Shown piece after piece: positions 46,558 to 54,854 of a stretch of DNA of 64,000 nucleotides (the first letter of the stretch is position 1; each line of letters starts with the position of its first letter). The notes beneath the pieces were generated by a model. It had not been told where the DNA came from. It saw only the letters and a program-made list of their open reading frames with translations, and did not search any database. A program made the position numbers and the translations under genes. The DNA is taken from NCBI RefSeq assembly GCF_002205845.1, contig NZ_NISI01000016.1, forward strand, positions 52,332 to 116,331. The letters run 5' to 3'. The stretch is from Roseateles puraquae (GTDB lineage Bacteria; Pseudomonadota; Gammaproteobacteria; Burkholderiales; Burkholderiaceae_C).

Positions 46558-47276
46558 GTTTGCTGTTGCGCCAGCAGCCAAGGCAGCAGGCCAGGGTCGT
46601 TGTAGGCGGGCGTCCATGAGTCGTGGCCGACGCCAGGGTAGATGGTGAGCGTGGCGCTGCCACCGGCGGCGCGCAGCGCCTCAATGCAGGCCACATGGGG
46701 CGCCAGGCGCACGACGGTGTCCTGGTCGCCGTGATAAGCGCGCACCGGCACCTGCCGCAGCGCGGCGACGCGCGCCGGGTCACCGTAGCCGCACACCGGC
46801 GCGATGGCGGCGAGGTCGCGCGGATAGGCCGTCGCCCAGTGCCACACGCCGTAGCCACCGAGTGAGAGGCCGGTGGCGGTGCAACGCTGTCGGTCGACAT
46901 GCAGTTGCGCCTGCAACGCCAGCAGCAGGGCATGCAGCCGGTCCGGGTTCCAGCGGGCTCCGTCTTCGAGTTGCGGGCTGACCAGGATGCAGGGCCAGGC
47001 CGCGCCCTGGGCGACGAGTTTGGGCGGGCCATGGACCTTGACCTTCTCCAGGTCGGTGCCACGCTCGCCGGAGCCGTGCAGGAAGACCACCAACGGCCAG
47101 CGGGCACTGCGCTGGGCGTAGCCAGGCGGCAGCCACACCCAGCAGCGTTCGCCGCCCACCTCCCAGGCACGCTGCTCACCCGCAACCAGCCCGGCGGGCA
47201 CGGTGGGCGGCAGGCTGGCGCAGGCGGTCAACAGCGCGGGAGAGGTTTTCAGCAGATCACGTCGGTTCAGGCTCAT
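46554..47276 (-). CDS. Lipoprotein alpha/beta-hydrolase (esterase)
   Basis: 240 residues. Twin-arginine-like start with a lipobox (SLNRRDLLKTSPALLTAC), so it is probably an exported lipoprotein anchored at Cys19. Esterase core: VVFLHGSGERGTD oxyanion hole, nucleophile Ser in TGLSLGGYGVWHW, Asp in YHGDQDTVV and His in PGVGHDSW. It belongs to the dienelactone-hydrolase/PHB-depolymerase-like group of short-chain esterases. In the beta-glucan locus it might remove acyl groups from the polysaccharide. ATGA overlaps with both neighbours. Confidence 0.8.
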   Translation of the reverse strand: MSLNRRDLLKTSPALLTACASLPPTVPAGLVAGEQRAWEVGGERCWVWLPPGYAQRSARWPLVVFLHGSGERGTDLEKVKVHGPPKLVAQGAAWPCILVSPQLEDGARWNPDRLHALLLALQAQLHVDRQRCTATGLSLGGYGVWHWATAYPRDLAAIAPVCGYGDPARVAALRQVPVRAYHGDQDTVVRLAPHVACIEALRAAGGSATLTIYPGVGHDSWTPAYNDPGLLPWLLAQQQT

Positions 47277-50200
47277 GGGGTGGCATCCAGTTCGACGGTC
47301 AGGACATCGGCAGGCAGCGGCAGTTCGCGGCCCTGCCAAGCGAGGGCTTGGCCCGCGGCGCGGGCGCGCGGCAAGGGTTCGGCGCCCGGCCAGGCCAAGC
47401 GCACCAGCCCGGGCAGGCGGTCGGGGCGACGGTCCAGGTGCAGCGTCCAGCCGCCGTCACGGCGCAGCAGCCGGTAGTCGAGCCGGCCCCAGGCGGTGGA
47501 CAAACCCGCCACCCCGACCTCACCTGCGTCACGCCAGCGCGCCGGCACGCCGGCCGCAATCACCAGGCTGCCGCTGGACTCCTGCTCGTAGGCCAGCAGG
47601 TCCAGCGCGGCGCGCAGGTAGTCGGACGACACCCAGGCGTGCGGCATGTCACCCAGAAAGCGCGGCTCGCGCGCATCCGGCAGCACCACCTCGGCCCACT
47701 GCTGCCAGCCCGCCGGGCGCTGGTGGGTGAAGAACCAGTCGAGCAGGCGGTGCGCCTCGTCCACCCGGCCCAGGCGTACCAGCGCGCTGACATTGCGCAG
47801 CTCGTAGGGCGTGTAGTCGCGCCAGGGCTTGCGGCCGTCGATGCGCGCGAAGGCCTCGGCCACATAGCGGTCGAAGGTGCCACGCAGCAGCGCAGGTGGC
47901 AGATGCTCTGCCTGCGCGGGATTGAGCGCCATGGTGGTGGAGGTGGCGTCGAAATCGCCCCGATCCGCAGCTCCGGCAATGTGGTCCAGGCCGTAGTGAC
48001 GCGCCGTAGCCGCGATGGAGGCGGACAGATCGGCTTCGAACTCGTCGCGCCAGCCGGCCCAGCGCGCGGCCAGCGGTGCCTCGCCCAGCGCCTGCGCCAT
48101 CTGCACCGCGTCCTTGTAGCCGCGCAGGGCCCAGAAGTCGTCCCAGTAGGAATAGGCGGCCTTGTCCGAGTAGCCCTCATGGCTGATGGACGGCGGCATC
48201 AGGCCTTTGAAGCGCGGGTCGGCGCCAGGCTTGCGCTCGCTCTGGCGCAGCGCCTCCATCCAGGCCATCACCCGCTGCACCTGCGGCCAGTGGCGCTGCA
48301 GCAGGGCGCGGTCCTGGGTGTGGCGCCACAGCTCGGCCACGGCGAACAGGTACTGGCCATGGCTGTCGTTCTCCACCACCGGGTCGGCGCCGCGTTGATC
48401 CACGCAGCAGGGCACCTTGCCTGACGCAAAGATGTAGCCGCTGAACCAGTCGACGAACTCGCGCGCCGCCTGCAGCTCGCCCATGCGCACCAGGCCGGCC
48501 ACCATCATGGCGCCGTCGCGCACCCAGGAGCGCGCGTAGGAGCGCGTGCCGGGCCGCAAAGCCGGGCCCTCGCGCGACATCAGGATCTGCGCGAGCGCGC
48601 TGCGCATGCTGTCGGCCACGGGCTGGGCCGCCGCGGGCAGACGCATCGTCAGGTGGCCCAGCCGGTCGCGCCATTGTGCTGCGGCCACGGCCAGGCGAGT
48701 GTCGAGTGCGGCGGCCTCGCCGGCCGTGACCCAGCCCACGCTGCGTGATTCACCGGGCGCGAGCATCAGGTCAAAGCGCATCAGCGCCGACGGCAGCTGC
48801 TCGGGATCGGCGAGCTGCGTCAAGGGGGGCGCCGCCTGCAACGCGGCCAGGCTCGGCCCTGCATGCCAGGGCGCGGCTCGCACCTCGGCCGGTGTTTCGC
48901 GCGGGCGCAGGCGCAGGGCATCGATCGCCAGATGGCCGTCCGCCCACGCGAGCGAGGCCACCGGACTGACACCGCCCGGCGTGGACAGGAACTGCTGCGG
49001 CGGGTTGACCTGCCAGGGTCGCAGCGCCAGCAGCAAGGCATAGCGCTGCGGCCGCGACGTGGGGTTGTGCAGCGTGTAGCGGGCCAGCAGGCCGGGCGCA
49101 GCGGGCGGGCCATCGGCCCCGGCTTCCACCCGCAGCTCGACCTCGGCATGCCGCCACTGCACCACGGGCAGCGCCTGCTCGACCAAACGGTGCTCCTGCC
49201 GCGACTGGGCCCAGGTCACGAGGCGGCCGTCGTCCAGACGCACGGCAGGTTCGATGCTGGGGCCGCCGCGCGTGAGTTCGATCGCACCGTCCTCGCTCAT
49301 CAGCCCGGAGCGCTGGGCACCGCCGTCCACGCCGACCACCGTCCAGTAGTTCTGGGCCCCCAGGAAGGCACGCGGCAGGTCGCCGCGCGGCAGGGAGCGC
49401 GCCAACTCGGCCACGGCGGCATTGCGGTCGGGCCATTGGCGCGCGTCGCGCAGCTCGACCTCGGGCGGCTGGCGCCCTTCGTAACGCAGGCGCAGCCAGC
49501 GCCACTCCTGCTCGCCCAGGAAGAGCGCACGCCCCGGCTGGGCAGACAGCAGCTGCCAGCGCCGGTTGTCCTCCGACACCTCCACGCGCGTGGCCGCACC
49601 GCGGGCAAACCACAGGCCGTTGAACTCGCGCAGGCCGCGGTAGTCCAGCGTCAACTCGCCGGCACCCAGCTTGCGCAGGGGCGCAGGCCAGGCGGCCGGG
49701 GCGGGTTCGCGCGGGCTCAGGTCGAGTGCGCCAATGCACAACGACCCGGCGCCCCCGCCCTGCTGGCCGGCCACCACGACGAACTCCAGGAACTGCGTGC
49801 GGTTGAGCTGGCGATCCGCCGCGGGCCCCCAGGCGAAATCGACATGCCGGCGCTTGAAGCGCATCTCGGTCAACGTGTCGGGCAAGGCCAGCGCGGGGCG
49901 GTTGACCCACCAGACGTTGTCGCCGCTGGCGTCCACGAACTTGATCTGCACATCGTTGCCGCGGCCCTGCCCCTTGAGTGGCACCGCCAGCGCGAAGTCG
50001 GCCGGCCAGTCCGTCGGCAGCTCCCGGCGCATGACGGCATAGCCGGAGACACCGGCAAAGTCGTAGTCCAGGCACAGGCTGTCATCACGAGCATCGCGGC
50101 GCAGGCTGGCCTTGACCTGGTCGGAGGCGCTGGCTTGCCAGCGGGCCGTGTCCTTCATGTCGTCGAGAACGGCGGCGGCGCCCGATCCAGGCAGAAGAAG

Positions 50201-50293
50201 CAAGGCCGCGCAGGCATGCAGACACAGGAACGACAGCACCCGCATGCCTCTGTGCCTCTGTGCCTCTGTGGCCCTCTTGCTTGTCGCGTTCAT
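47273..50293 (-). CDS. Large secreted six-hairpin glycosidase-like protein, family not recognised
   Basis: 1006 residues from ATG 50293 (ATGA overlap with permease; an ATG at 50245 would start directly at the signal peptide MRVLSFLCLHACAALLLL). Residues ~40-240 look like a CIA30 or discoidin-type carbohydrate-binding domain (SLCLDYDFAG, FVDASGDNVWWVNRP). The second half is an (alpha/alpha)6 six-hairpin fold: RSYARSWVRDGAMMVAGL, KVPCCVDQRGADPVVENDSHGQYL, AAYSYWDDFWALRGYKDAV and FDATSTTMALN supply Asp and Glu that could be catalytic. It resembles GH15/GH63/GH78-like folds generally, but no GH family could be named. Probably periplasmic or outer membrane-facing in the beta-glucan pathway. Confidence 0.65.
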   Translation of the reverse strand: MNATSKRATEAQRHRGMRVLSFLCLHACAALLLLPGSGAAAVLDDMKDTARWQASASDQVKASLRRDARDDSLCLDYDFAGVSGYAVMRRELPTDWPADFALAVPLKGQGRGNDVQIKFVDASGDNVWWVNRPALALPDTLTEMRFKRRHVDFAWGPAADRQLNRTQFLEFVVVAGQQGGGAGSLCIGALDLSPREPAPAAWPAPLRKLGAGELTLDYRGLREFNGLWFARGAATRVEVSEDNRRWQLLSAQPGRALFLGEQEWRWLRLRYEGRQPPEVELRDARQWPDRNAAVAELARSLPRGDLPRAFLGAQNYWTVVGVDGGAQRSGLMSEDGAIELTRGGPSIEPAVRLDDGRLVTWAQSRQEHRLVEQALPVVQWRHAEVELRVEAGADGPPAAPGLLARYTLHNPTSRPQRYALLLALRPWQVNPPQQFLSTPGGVSPVASLAWADGHLAIDALRLRPRETPAEVRAAPWHAGPSLAALQAAPPLTQLADPEQLPSALMRFDLMLAPGESRSVGWVTAGEAAALDTRLAVAAAQWRDRLGHLTMRLPAAAQPVADSMRSALAQILMSREGPALRPGTRSYARSWVRDGAMMVAGLVRMGELQAAREFVDWFSGYIFASGKVPCCVDQRGADPVVENDSHGQYLFAVAELWRHTQDRALLQRHWPQVQRVMAWMEALRQSERKPGADPRFKGLMPPSISHEGYSDKAAYSYWDDFWALRGYKDAVQMAQALGEAPLAARWAGWRDEFEADLSASIAATARHYGLDHIAGAADRGDFDATSTTMALNPAQAEHLPPALLRGTFDRYVAEAFARIDGRKPWRDYTPYELRNVSALVRLGRVDEAHRLLDWFFTHQRPAGWQQWAEVVLPDAREPRFLGDMPHAWVSSDYLRAALDLLAYEQESSGSLVIAAGVPARWRDAGEVGVAGLSTAWGRLDYRLLRRDGGWTLHLDRRPDRLPGLVRLAWPGAEPLPRARAAGQALAWQGRELPLPADVLTVELDATP
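50246..50273. repeat. Tandem 8-base repeat at the start of the six-hairpin gene
   Basis: GCCTCTGT occurs three times in a row (50246-50269), then GGCC. On the coding strand it reads GGCCACAGAGGCACAG then GAGGC units. A related sequence lies at 53289-53319 in the opposite orientation relative to the operon. Found only in this locus within the window. Confidence 0.6.
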
Positions 50294-51102
50294 TTCACGC
50301 TTCCCATCAACAACCCCTGCATGTAGTACCGCTGCAAGGCCACGAACAAGGCGAGCACCGGCAGCACCGTGATGACCGCGCCGGCCATCATCAGCTCGCT
50401 GTCCTGCACGTGCTCGCGCGACAGGGCCGCCAGGGCCACGGGCAGCGTGTGCATGTCGCCGTCGGTCAGCACGATGAGGGGCCACATGAAGTCGTTCCAG
50501 CTGCCCAGGAAGGCAAACACCGCCAGCGTCACCAACACCGGCTTGAGGGTGGGCAGCACGATGTTCCAGAAGATGCGCCACTCCCCTGCCCCATCGAGCC
50601 GCGCGGCCTCCAGAAGTTCGTCCGGCACGCCGCGGGCGTACTGGCGCACCAGGAAGATGCCGAAGATGCCGGCCATGCTGGGAATGAGCACGCCCGCCCA
50701 GGTGTTCACCAGGCCCATGCTCTTGAGCATCAGAAAGAGCGGCAGCATGGCCACCTGGCCAGGAATGACCAACGCGGCGATCAGCAAGCCGAACACGCGC
50801 TCACGATGGCGAAAGCGCAGCTTGGCGAAGGCATAGCCGGCCAGCGTGTTGAAGCTCACCGAGATCAGCGTGCTGGCCACGGCCAGGCCGAAGCTGTTGA
50901 CGAAGGCGCGCTTGAGGCCACCGTCACCCAGGAGCGCGCGGTAGTGGACCAGCGTTGGCTCATGCGGCAGCACGGGCGGTGGCAGGCTGGAGGCGCTGCC
51001 CAGCGGCATCAGCGACACGCAAACCATCCAGACGAGCGGGAACACGGCGAGCGCGGCGAAGGCCCACAGCAGGCCGTTGATGAGCAGGGCCTTTGGCTTC
51101 AT
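50290..51102 (-). CDS. Sugar ABC transporter permease (MalG-type)
   Basis: 270 residues, six membrane helices. The EAA loop reads ELLEAARLDGAGEWRIFWNIVLP, the usual contact with the ATPase. MalG-type permeases such as this sit with a MalF-type partner, encoded immediately upstream (ATGA overlap), and a periplasmic binding protein. No ATPase gene is present in the locus. Start at 51102 because of the ATGA overlap and the good hydrophobic N-terminus. Confidence 0.93.
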   Translation of the reverse strand: MKPKALLINGLLWAFAALAVFPLVWMVCVSLMPLGSASSLPPPVLPHEPTLVHYRALLGDGGLKRAFVNSFGLAVASTLISVSFNTLAGYAFAKLRFRHRERVFGLLIAALVIPGQVAMLPLFLMLKSMGLVNTWAGVLIPSMAGIFGIFLVRQYARGVPDELLEAARLDGAGEWRIFWNIVLPTLKPVLVTLAVFAFLGSWNDFMWPLIVLTDGDMHTLPVALAALSREHVQDSELMMAGAVITVLPVLALFVALQRYYMQGLLMGSVK

Positions 51103-51995
51103 GCCTCGCCTCCCGTCAGCCGGCGCTGCAACGCGATCAGGCCTTTGCTGACCACGACGATGATCACGAACAGCACGAAGGCCACCGCCGAAGCCAGGCC
51201 CAGGTTCCACCACTTGAAGCCTTCTTCGTACATCAGGTAGAGCACGCTCACCGTGCTTTGCAGCGGGCCACCCTGCGTCATGACATAGGGTTCGGCAAAG
51301 AGCTGGAAATAGCCGGCCGTGGTGAGGATGCTGACCATCAGCAGCGTCGGCGCGATGTTGGCCAGCGTGATGTGGCGGAACTGCGCCCAGGGCCGTGCGC
51401 CGTCCAGCCGGGCGGCTTCATACAGGTCGTGCGGCACGGCCTGCAGCGCCGCGATGAAGATGATCATGTTGCCGCCAAAGTTCTTCCAGGCCGCGAACAG
51501 GATGATGGTCGGCATGGACCAGTGCGGGTCGCCCAGCCAATCGATGGGGTCGATGCCGAGGGACTGCAGCGTGTAGTTCACGAGGCCGTACTTGACGTGG
51601 AACAGGTAGCGCCAGATGACGGCCACGGCCACCAGCGTCGTCACCACCGGCGCGAAGAGCGCCGTGCGCAGCAGCGGCTTGAAGCGCACCAGCTTGCTCT
51701 GGAGCAGCACCGCCGCCGCCAGCGAGACGCCAATGGACAGCGGCACCCCCAGCACGACGAAGTACAGCGTGTTGCCCAGCGCCTTCCAGAAGAGCGGCAG
51801 GCTGAGCACATGCAGGTAGTTGTCCAGCCCCTGCCAACGCAGGTTGCTGAGCGAGGCCAGCGCGTAGATGTCGAAGTCGGTGAGGCTCAGCGCCAGGCCT
51901 GCGAACACCGGCACCGCGAAGAACAGCGCGATGACCACCAGGGCCGGAGCGGCGAACGCCCACGCGGCCAGGGATTCGCGGCGGCCGTGCCTCAT
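51099..51995 (-). CDS. Sugar ABC transporter permease (MalF-type)
   Basis: 298 residues, N-terminal helix WAFAAPALVVIALFFAVPVF and further helices. EAA loop DLYEAARLDGARPWAQFRHITLA. Its partner permease follows as ATGA overlap and the binding protein precedes it by ATGA. Imports an oligosaccharide, here presumably beta-1,2-linked gluco-oligosaccharides. Start at 51995; the frame is open upstream but overlaps the binding-protein gene. Confidence 0.93.
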   Translation of the reverse strand: MRHGRRESLAAWAFAAPALVVIALFFAVPVFAGLALSLTDFDIYALASLSNLRWQGLDNYLHVLSLPLFWKALGNTLYFVVLGVPLSIGVSLAAAVLLQSKLVRFKPLLRTALFAPVVTTLVAVAVIWRYLFHVKYGLVNYTLQSLGIDPIDWLGDPHWSMPTIILFAAWKNFGGNMIIFIAALQAVPHDLYEAARLDGARPWAQFRHITLANIAPTLLMVSILTTAGYFQLFAEPYVMTQGGPLQSTVSVLYLMYEEGFKWWNLGLASAVAFVLFVIIVVVSKGLIALQRRLTGGEA

Positions 51996-53263
51996 GCGCC
52001 CTCCTGCCGGTCGAGCATCCAGCGGCGTTTCTCGAGGATGCCATCCACGCGCGCATCGAGTTGGCGCACGGCCGTGTCTTCGGTCTCGCGCCCGCCCACC
52101 ACACGCGCAGCCGCCAGCTGCATCTCCTGCATGATGCGCTCCCATTCGGGCACGGCGGGCGTGGGTCGCACCCGCTCCAGCTGGCGCCGAAAGGCGGCCG
52201 CATGCCGGTCTTCAGCCAAGGTGGCGCCTTCCAGCGGCAAGGCCCAGGCGCTGCGCCGTGGCGGCAGGTCGCCCGTCAGGCGGTAGAACGCCAGCTGCAC
52301 CTCGGGCCGGCTGAGGTAGCTGATCAAGGCCCAGGCCTCCCGCTTGTGGGCAGATCGCCTGAACATCGCCAGGCTCGCGCCGCCGGCGATGGACACGCCC
52401 GGGCCACGCGGCCCTGGCAGCTCGGCCGTGGTCCAGGCCTGGCCCAACTCGGGCGGCAGGCGGCGCTTGAACTCACCGATGTTCCAAGGCCCAGAGATGT
52501 AGAAGGCAAAGCTGCCACGGCCGAATTCCAGCCACAGGTTGGCGACCTGGTTGTTGCTCAGGCCCGGCGCGTCGCCCACGCGGAAGCGCTCGGCATAAAA
52601 GCCCAGCGCACGACGGAAATCGGCCGACGCGAAGTTGCCGTAGCGGCCGCCGTCGCGCAGCACCTCGCCGGGTTGCTGCAGGGCCAAGGCCAGCAACGGC
52701 TCGAACTCGTTGGTGGGCAGCAGCAGCGGCGTGGCCATGCCATGTTCACGCAGCCGGACCATGGCCGCTGTCCAGTCCGCCCAGGTCACGGGCATGCGCG
52801 GGACACCCGCCGCGGCGAGCAGATCCTGCCGGACGAACAGCAGTCGGGTGTCGACATACCAGGGCAGGCCCACGCGCCGGCCAGCCGGTGCGTTGGTGGC
52901 CCAGATGCCATCGAAATAGTCGGCCGGCTGCACCTCTGGGCTCGCCGCCAGCCAGGGCTCCAGAGGCTCCAGCGCGCCCAGGGCCTGCATCTCCGGCAGC
53001 CAGGTGTTGCCGACCTGGGCCAGGTCGGGCGTGGCGTCACCGGCAAAGGCGGTCAGCAGCTTTTCGTGCGCCGCCGTCCAGGGCAGCTGCTCGACCTTCA
53101 CGCGAATGCCCGGATGCTCGCGCTCGAAGCCCGCGATGAGCTGCGCCGCCACCTCTGCCTCACGGCCCATGGCCCAGAAGCGCAGGGTCGTGGGGCCCGC
53201 GGCGGGCGTGCAGCCCGCCAGGGCCACGGAGGCCCCGAGGAAGGCGCGTCGTTGCAGGCTCAC
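51992..53263 (-). CDS. Sugar-binding lipoprotein of the ABC importer
   Basis: 423 residues. Signal with lipobox (VSLQRRAFLGASVALAGC, Cys18), then an extracellular solute-binding protein of the MalE-like family 1: TLRFWAMGREAEVAAQLI, VKVEQLPWTAAHEKLLTAFAGDATPDLAQVGNTW, FYISGPWNIGEFKR and a GGASLAMFRRSAHKREAWAL stretch. Start GTG 53263, with GGAG eight bases upstream; a longer ATG start at 53302 is less likely. 111 bases separate it from the GH144 gene; that gap contains the diverged copy of the tandem repeat. Confidence 0.92.
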   Translation of the reverse strand: MSLQRRAFLGASVALAGCTPAAGPTTLRFWAMGREAEVAAQLIAGFEREHPGIRVKVEQLPWTAAHEKLLTAFAGDATPDLAQVGNTWLPEMQALGALEPLEPWLAASPEVQPADYFDGIWATNAPAGRRVGLPWYVDTRLLFVRQDLLAAAGVPRMPVTWADWTAAMVRLREHGMATPLLLPTNEFEPLLALALQQPGEVLRDGGRYGNFASADFRRALGFYAERFRVGDAPGLSNNQVANLWLEFGRGSFAFYISGPWNIGEFKRRLPPELGQAWTTAELPGPRGPGVSIAGGASLAMFRRSAHKREAWALISYLSRPEVQLAFYRLTGDLPPRRSAWALPLEGATLAEDRHAAAFRRQLERVRPTPAVPEWERIMQEMQLAAARVVGGRETEDTAVRQLDARVDGILEKRRWMLDRQEGA

Positions 53264-53288
53264 CGGCAGTCTCCGCAGCGCTGAACAA

Positions 53289-53319
53289 GGCCAAAGAGGC
53301 ACACAGACACAGGGAGGCC
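53289..53319. repeat. Diverged copy of the GGCCACAGAGGC repeat
   Basis: GGCCAAAGAGGCACACAGAC followed by ACAGGGAGGCC, matching the 50246-50273 element with few changes. It lies in the gap between the GH144 and binding-protein genes. Confidence 0.5.
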
Positions 53320-53374
53320 GTGGGCCCGGGCAGGCTCGGGCATGACGACTCGCGGGCTGGCCTTGCGTGTCATG

Positions 53375-54802
53375 TCAACCCAACCAGCCGCCTGAGAAGC
53401 CGGCGCGCTTGAGGCCCTTCACGAGATGGGCGTTCTTGCGCAGGGCCTGCCACACCAGCTCGCCACGGTGGTTGCCCAGCATGGCCAACATCGGGCCCTG
53501 GTCGATGCCGAGCATGTCGGTGTCGACCCAGCCCTGCCCCGGCTCGATGCGGCCATGCGTCAGCTTGATGTCGGGGTAGTTGAAGCTGGGGTTGAAGGCA
53601 TCCCAGAAGCCATAGCGCCCCCAGGTGTGCGGATAACGTGCCTTGATGGCCTGCAACGCCGGGATGACGATCTCGGGCGTGAAGGCAATGGAGCTGCCAG
53701 CCGCATAGGGCGCGAGCGTGCCGTCGTCGTACAGGCCCATGCCGCGGCCGGCGTAGCTGATGAAACGGCGCTGCTCGATCTGGCCGCCCGTCGTGCGATA
53801 GGCCAGCGTCACATCGGCGGGGCCGTCGCTCGCGCTGACGCCCCAGACCTCGGCGCTGTAGCCCTGCCAGCCCAGCGGGTTGGCGGCGGCATAGGCCTGC
53901 TGGGCGTAGGTGGCTCGGCGCGAGTTCTCGAAATAGTCGAAGCCCTTGGCGCGCATGTACGCGTCGCGGATGCCGCGAAAGTCGACCCAGCAGTGGGTGA
54001 ATTGATGGCCGAACAGCGGCGGAAAGCGCAGCAGGGTCTGGCCGTAGCTTTCGCCCCAGCTGTCGCGGTCGTAGGTGCTGGTCCAGGCGTCCCAGGCCTC
54101 GGCCTTGACGGGCCGCGTGGGCGAACCCAGCGCCAGCAGGTAGACCATCATGGCTTCGTTGTAGCCCTTCCAGTCGGACGGGATGAAGCCCTGCTCCGGC
54201 GTCCAGCCATGGCTGATGGAGGGCGGGCGGACTTGCGCCCAGGCCCAGTCGACCCGGCCATAGAGCCGGTCCACCAGCGCCCGGATTCGGGCCTCGTCGG
54301 CATGGGTGCCGTCGAAGAAACTCTGCGCATGCAGGGCGCCCATCAGCAGCAGCGCGGTGTCGACCGTGGACAGCTCGCACTCGGCGTAGCGCAGGCCTTC
54401 CTTCATGTCGAGGAAGTGATAGAAGAAGCCCTTGTAGCCGGCCACGCCACGCCGGCCCGGCCCCTGGGGCAGGCCGGCGAAGAAGCGCAGCGTCGTGAGC
54501 GTGCGTTCACGGGCCTGGGCGCGGGTGATGTAGCCGCGCGCCACGCCGATGGGATAGGCCGTCAACGCAAAGCCGACTGCGGCGATGCTCGCGAAGGACG
54601 GCGTGGGCCAGCGGTCAGGCGCCAGGCCGGTGCGAGCGTCGGTGGTCTCCCAGAAGAAGTCGAAGGTGCGGCGTTCGAGGTCGTCCAGGAAGGCATCGGC
54701 GGGCTGCGCTGCGGCTGCAAGCGCGGCTTGGCCCGGCCAGGCAGACGCCAGCGCGAGGCCGGCGCCGTGCGCGAGCAGGGCACGTCGGGTGAGGTGAGGC
54801 AT
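53375..54802 (-). CDS. GH144-type endo-beta-1,2-glucanase (glycoamylase family)
   Basis: 475 residues. Twin-arginine-like signal (LTRRALLAHGAGLALASA), then the PF10091-type (alpha/alpha)6 domain: LERRTFDFFWETTDARTGLAPDR, ASIAAVGFALTAYPIGVARG, AGYKGFFYHFLDMKEG, ELSTVDTALLLMG (residues 143-155), SHGWTPEQGFIPSDWKGYNEAMMVYLLALGS and GFWDAFNPSFNYPD. GH144 members include the endo-beta-1,2-glucanase of Chitinophaga pinensis. Probably periplasmic or surface-exposed, shortening beta-1,2-glucan. Family placement is confident; endo versus exo action is not. Start at 54802, where no Shine-Dalgarno is visible; a hairpin lies just ahead. Confidence 0.85.
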   Translation of the reverse strand: MPHLTRRALLAHGAGLALASAWPGQAALAAAAQPADAFLDDLERRTFDFFWETTDARTGLAPDRWPTPSFASIAAVGFALTAYPIGVARGYITRAQARERTLTTLRFFAGLPQGPGRRGVAGYKGFFYHFLDMKEGLRYAECELSTVDTALLLMGALHAQSFFDGTHADEARIRALVDRLYGRVDWAWAQVRPPSISHGWTPEQGFIPSDWKGYNEAMMVYLLALGSPTRPVKAEAWDAWTSTYDRDSWGESYGQTLLRFPPLFGHQFTHCWVDFRGIRDAYMRAKGFDYFENSRRATYAQQAYAAANPLGWQGYSAEVWGVSASDGPADVTLAYRTTGGQIEQRRFISYAGRGMGLYDDGTLAPYAAGSSIAFTPEIVIPALQAIKARYPHTWGRYGFWDAFNPSFNYPDIKLTHGRIEPGQGWVDTDMLGIDQGPMLAMLGNHRGELVWQALRKNAHLVKGLKRAGFSGGWLG

Positions 54803-54817
54803 GGTGAAGGCAATTGT

Positions 54818-54840
54818 GGGAGCTGGCACCGCCAGCTCCC
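54818..54840 (-). promoter_or_regulatory. Intercistronic hairpin between receptor and glucanase genes
   Basis: GGGAGCTGGC and GCCAGCTCCC form a perfect 10-base-pair stem around a 3-base loop, in the 52-base gap between the receptor stop and the glucanase ATG. No T-run follows, so it is more likely an mRNA-stabilising or processing structure than a full terminator. Confidence 0.6.
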
Positions 54841-54854
54841 GGGGTCGACGCGGA

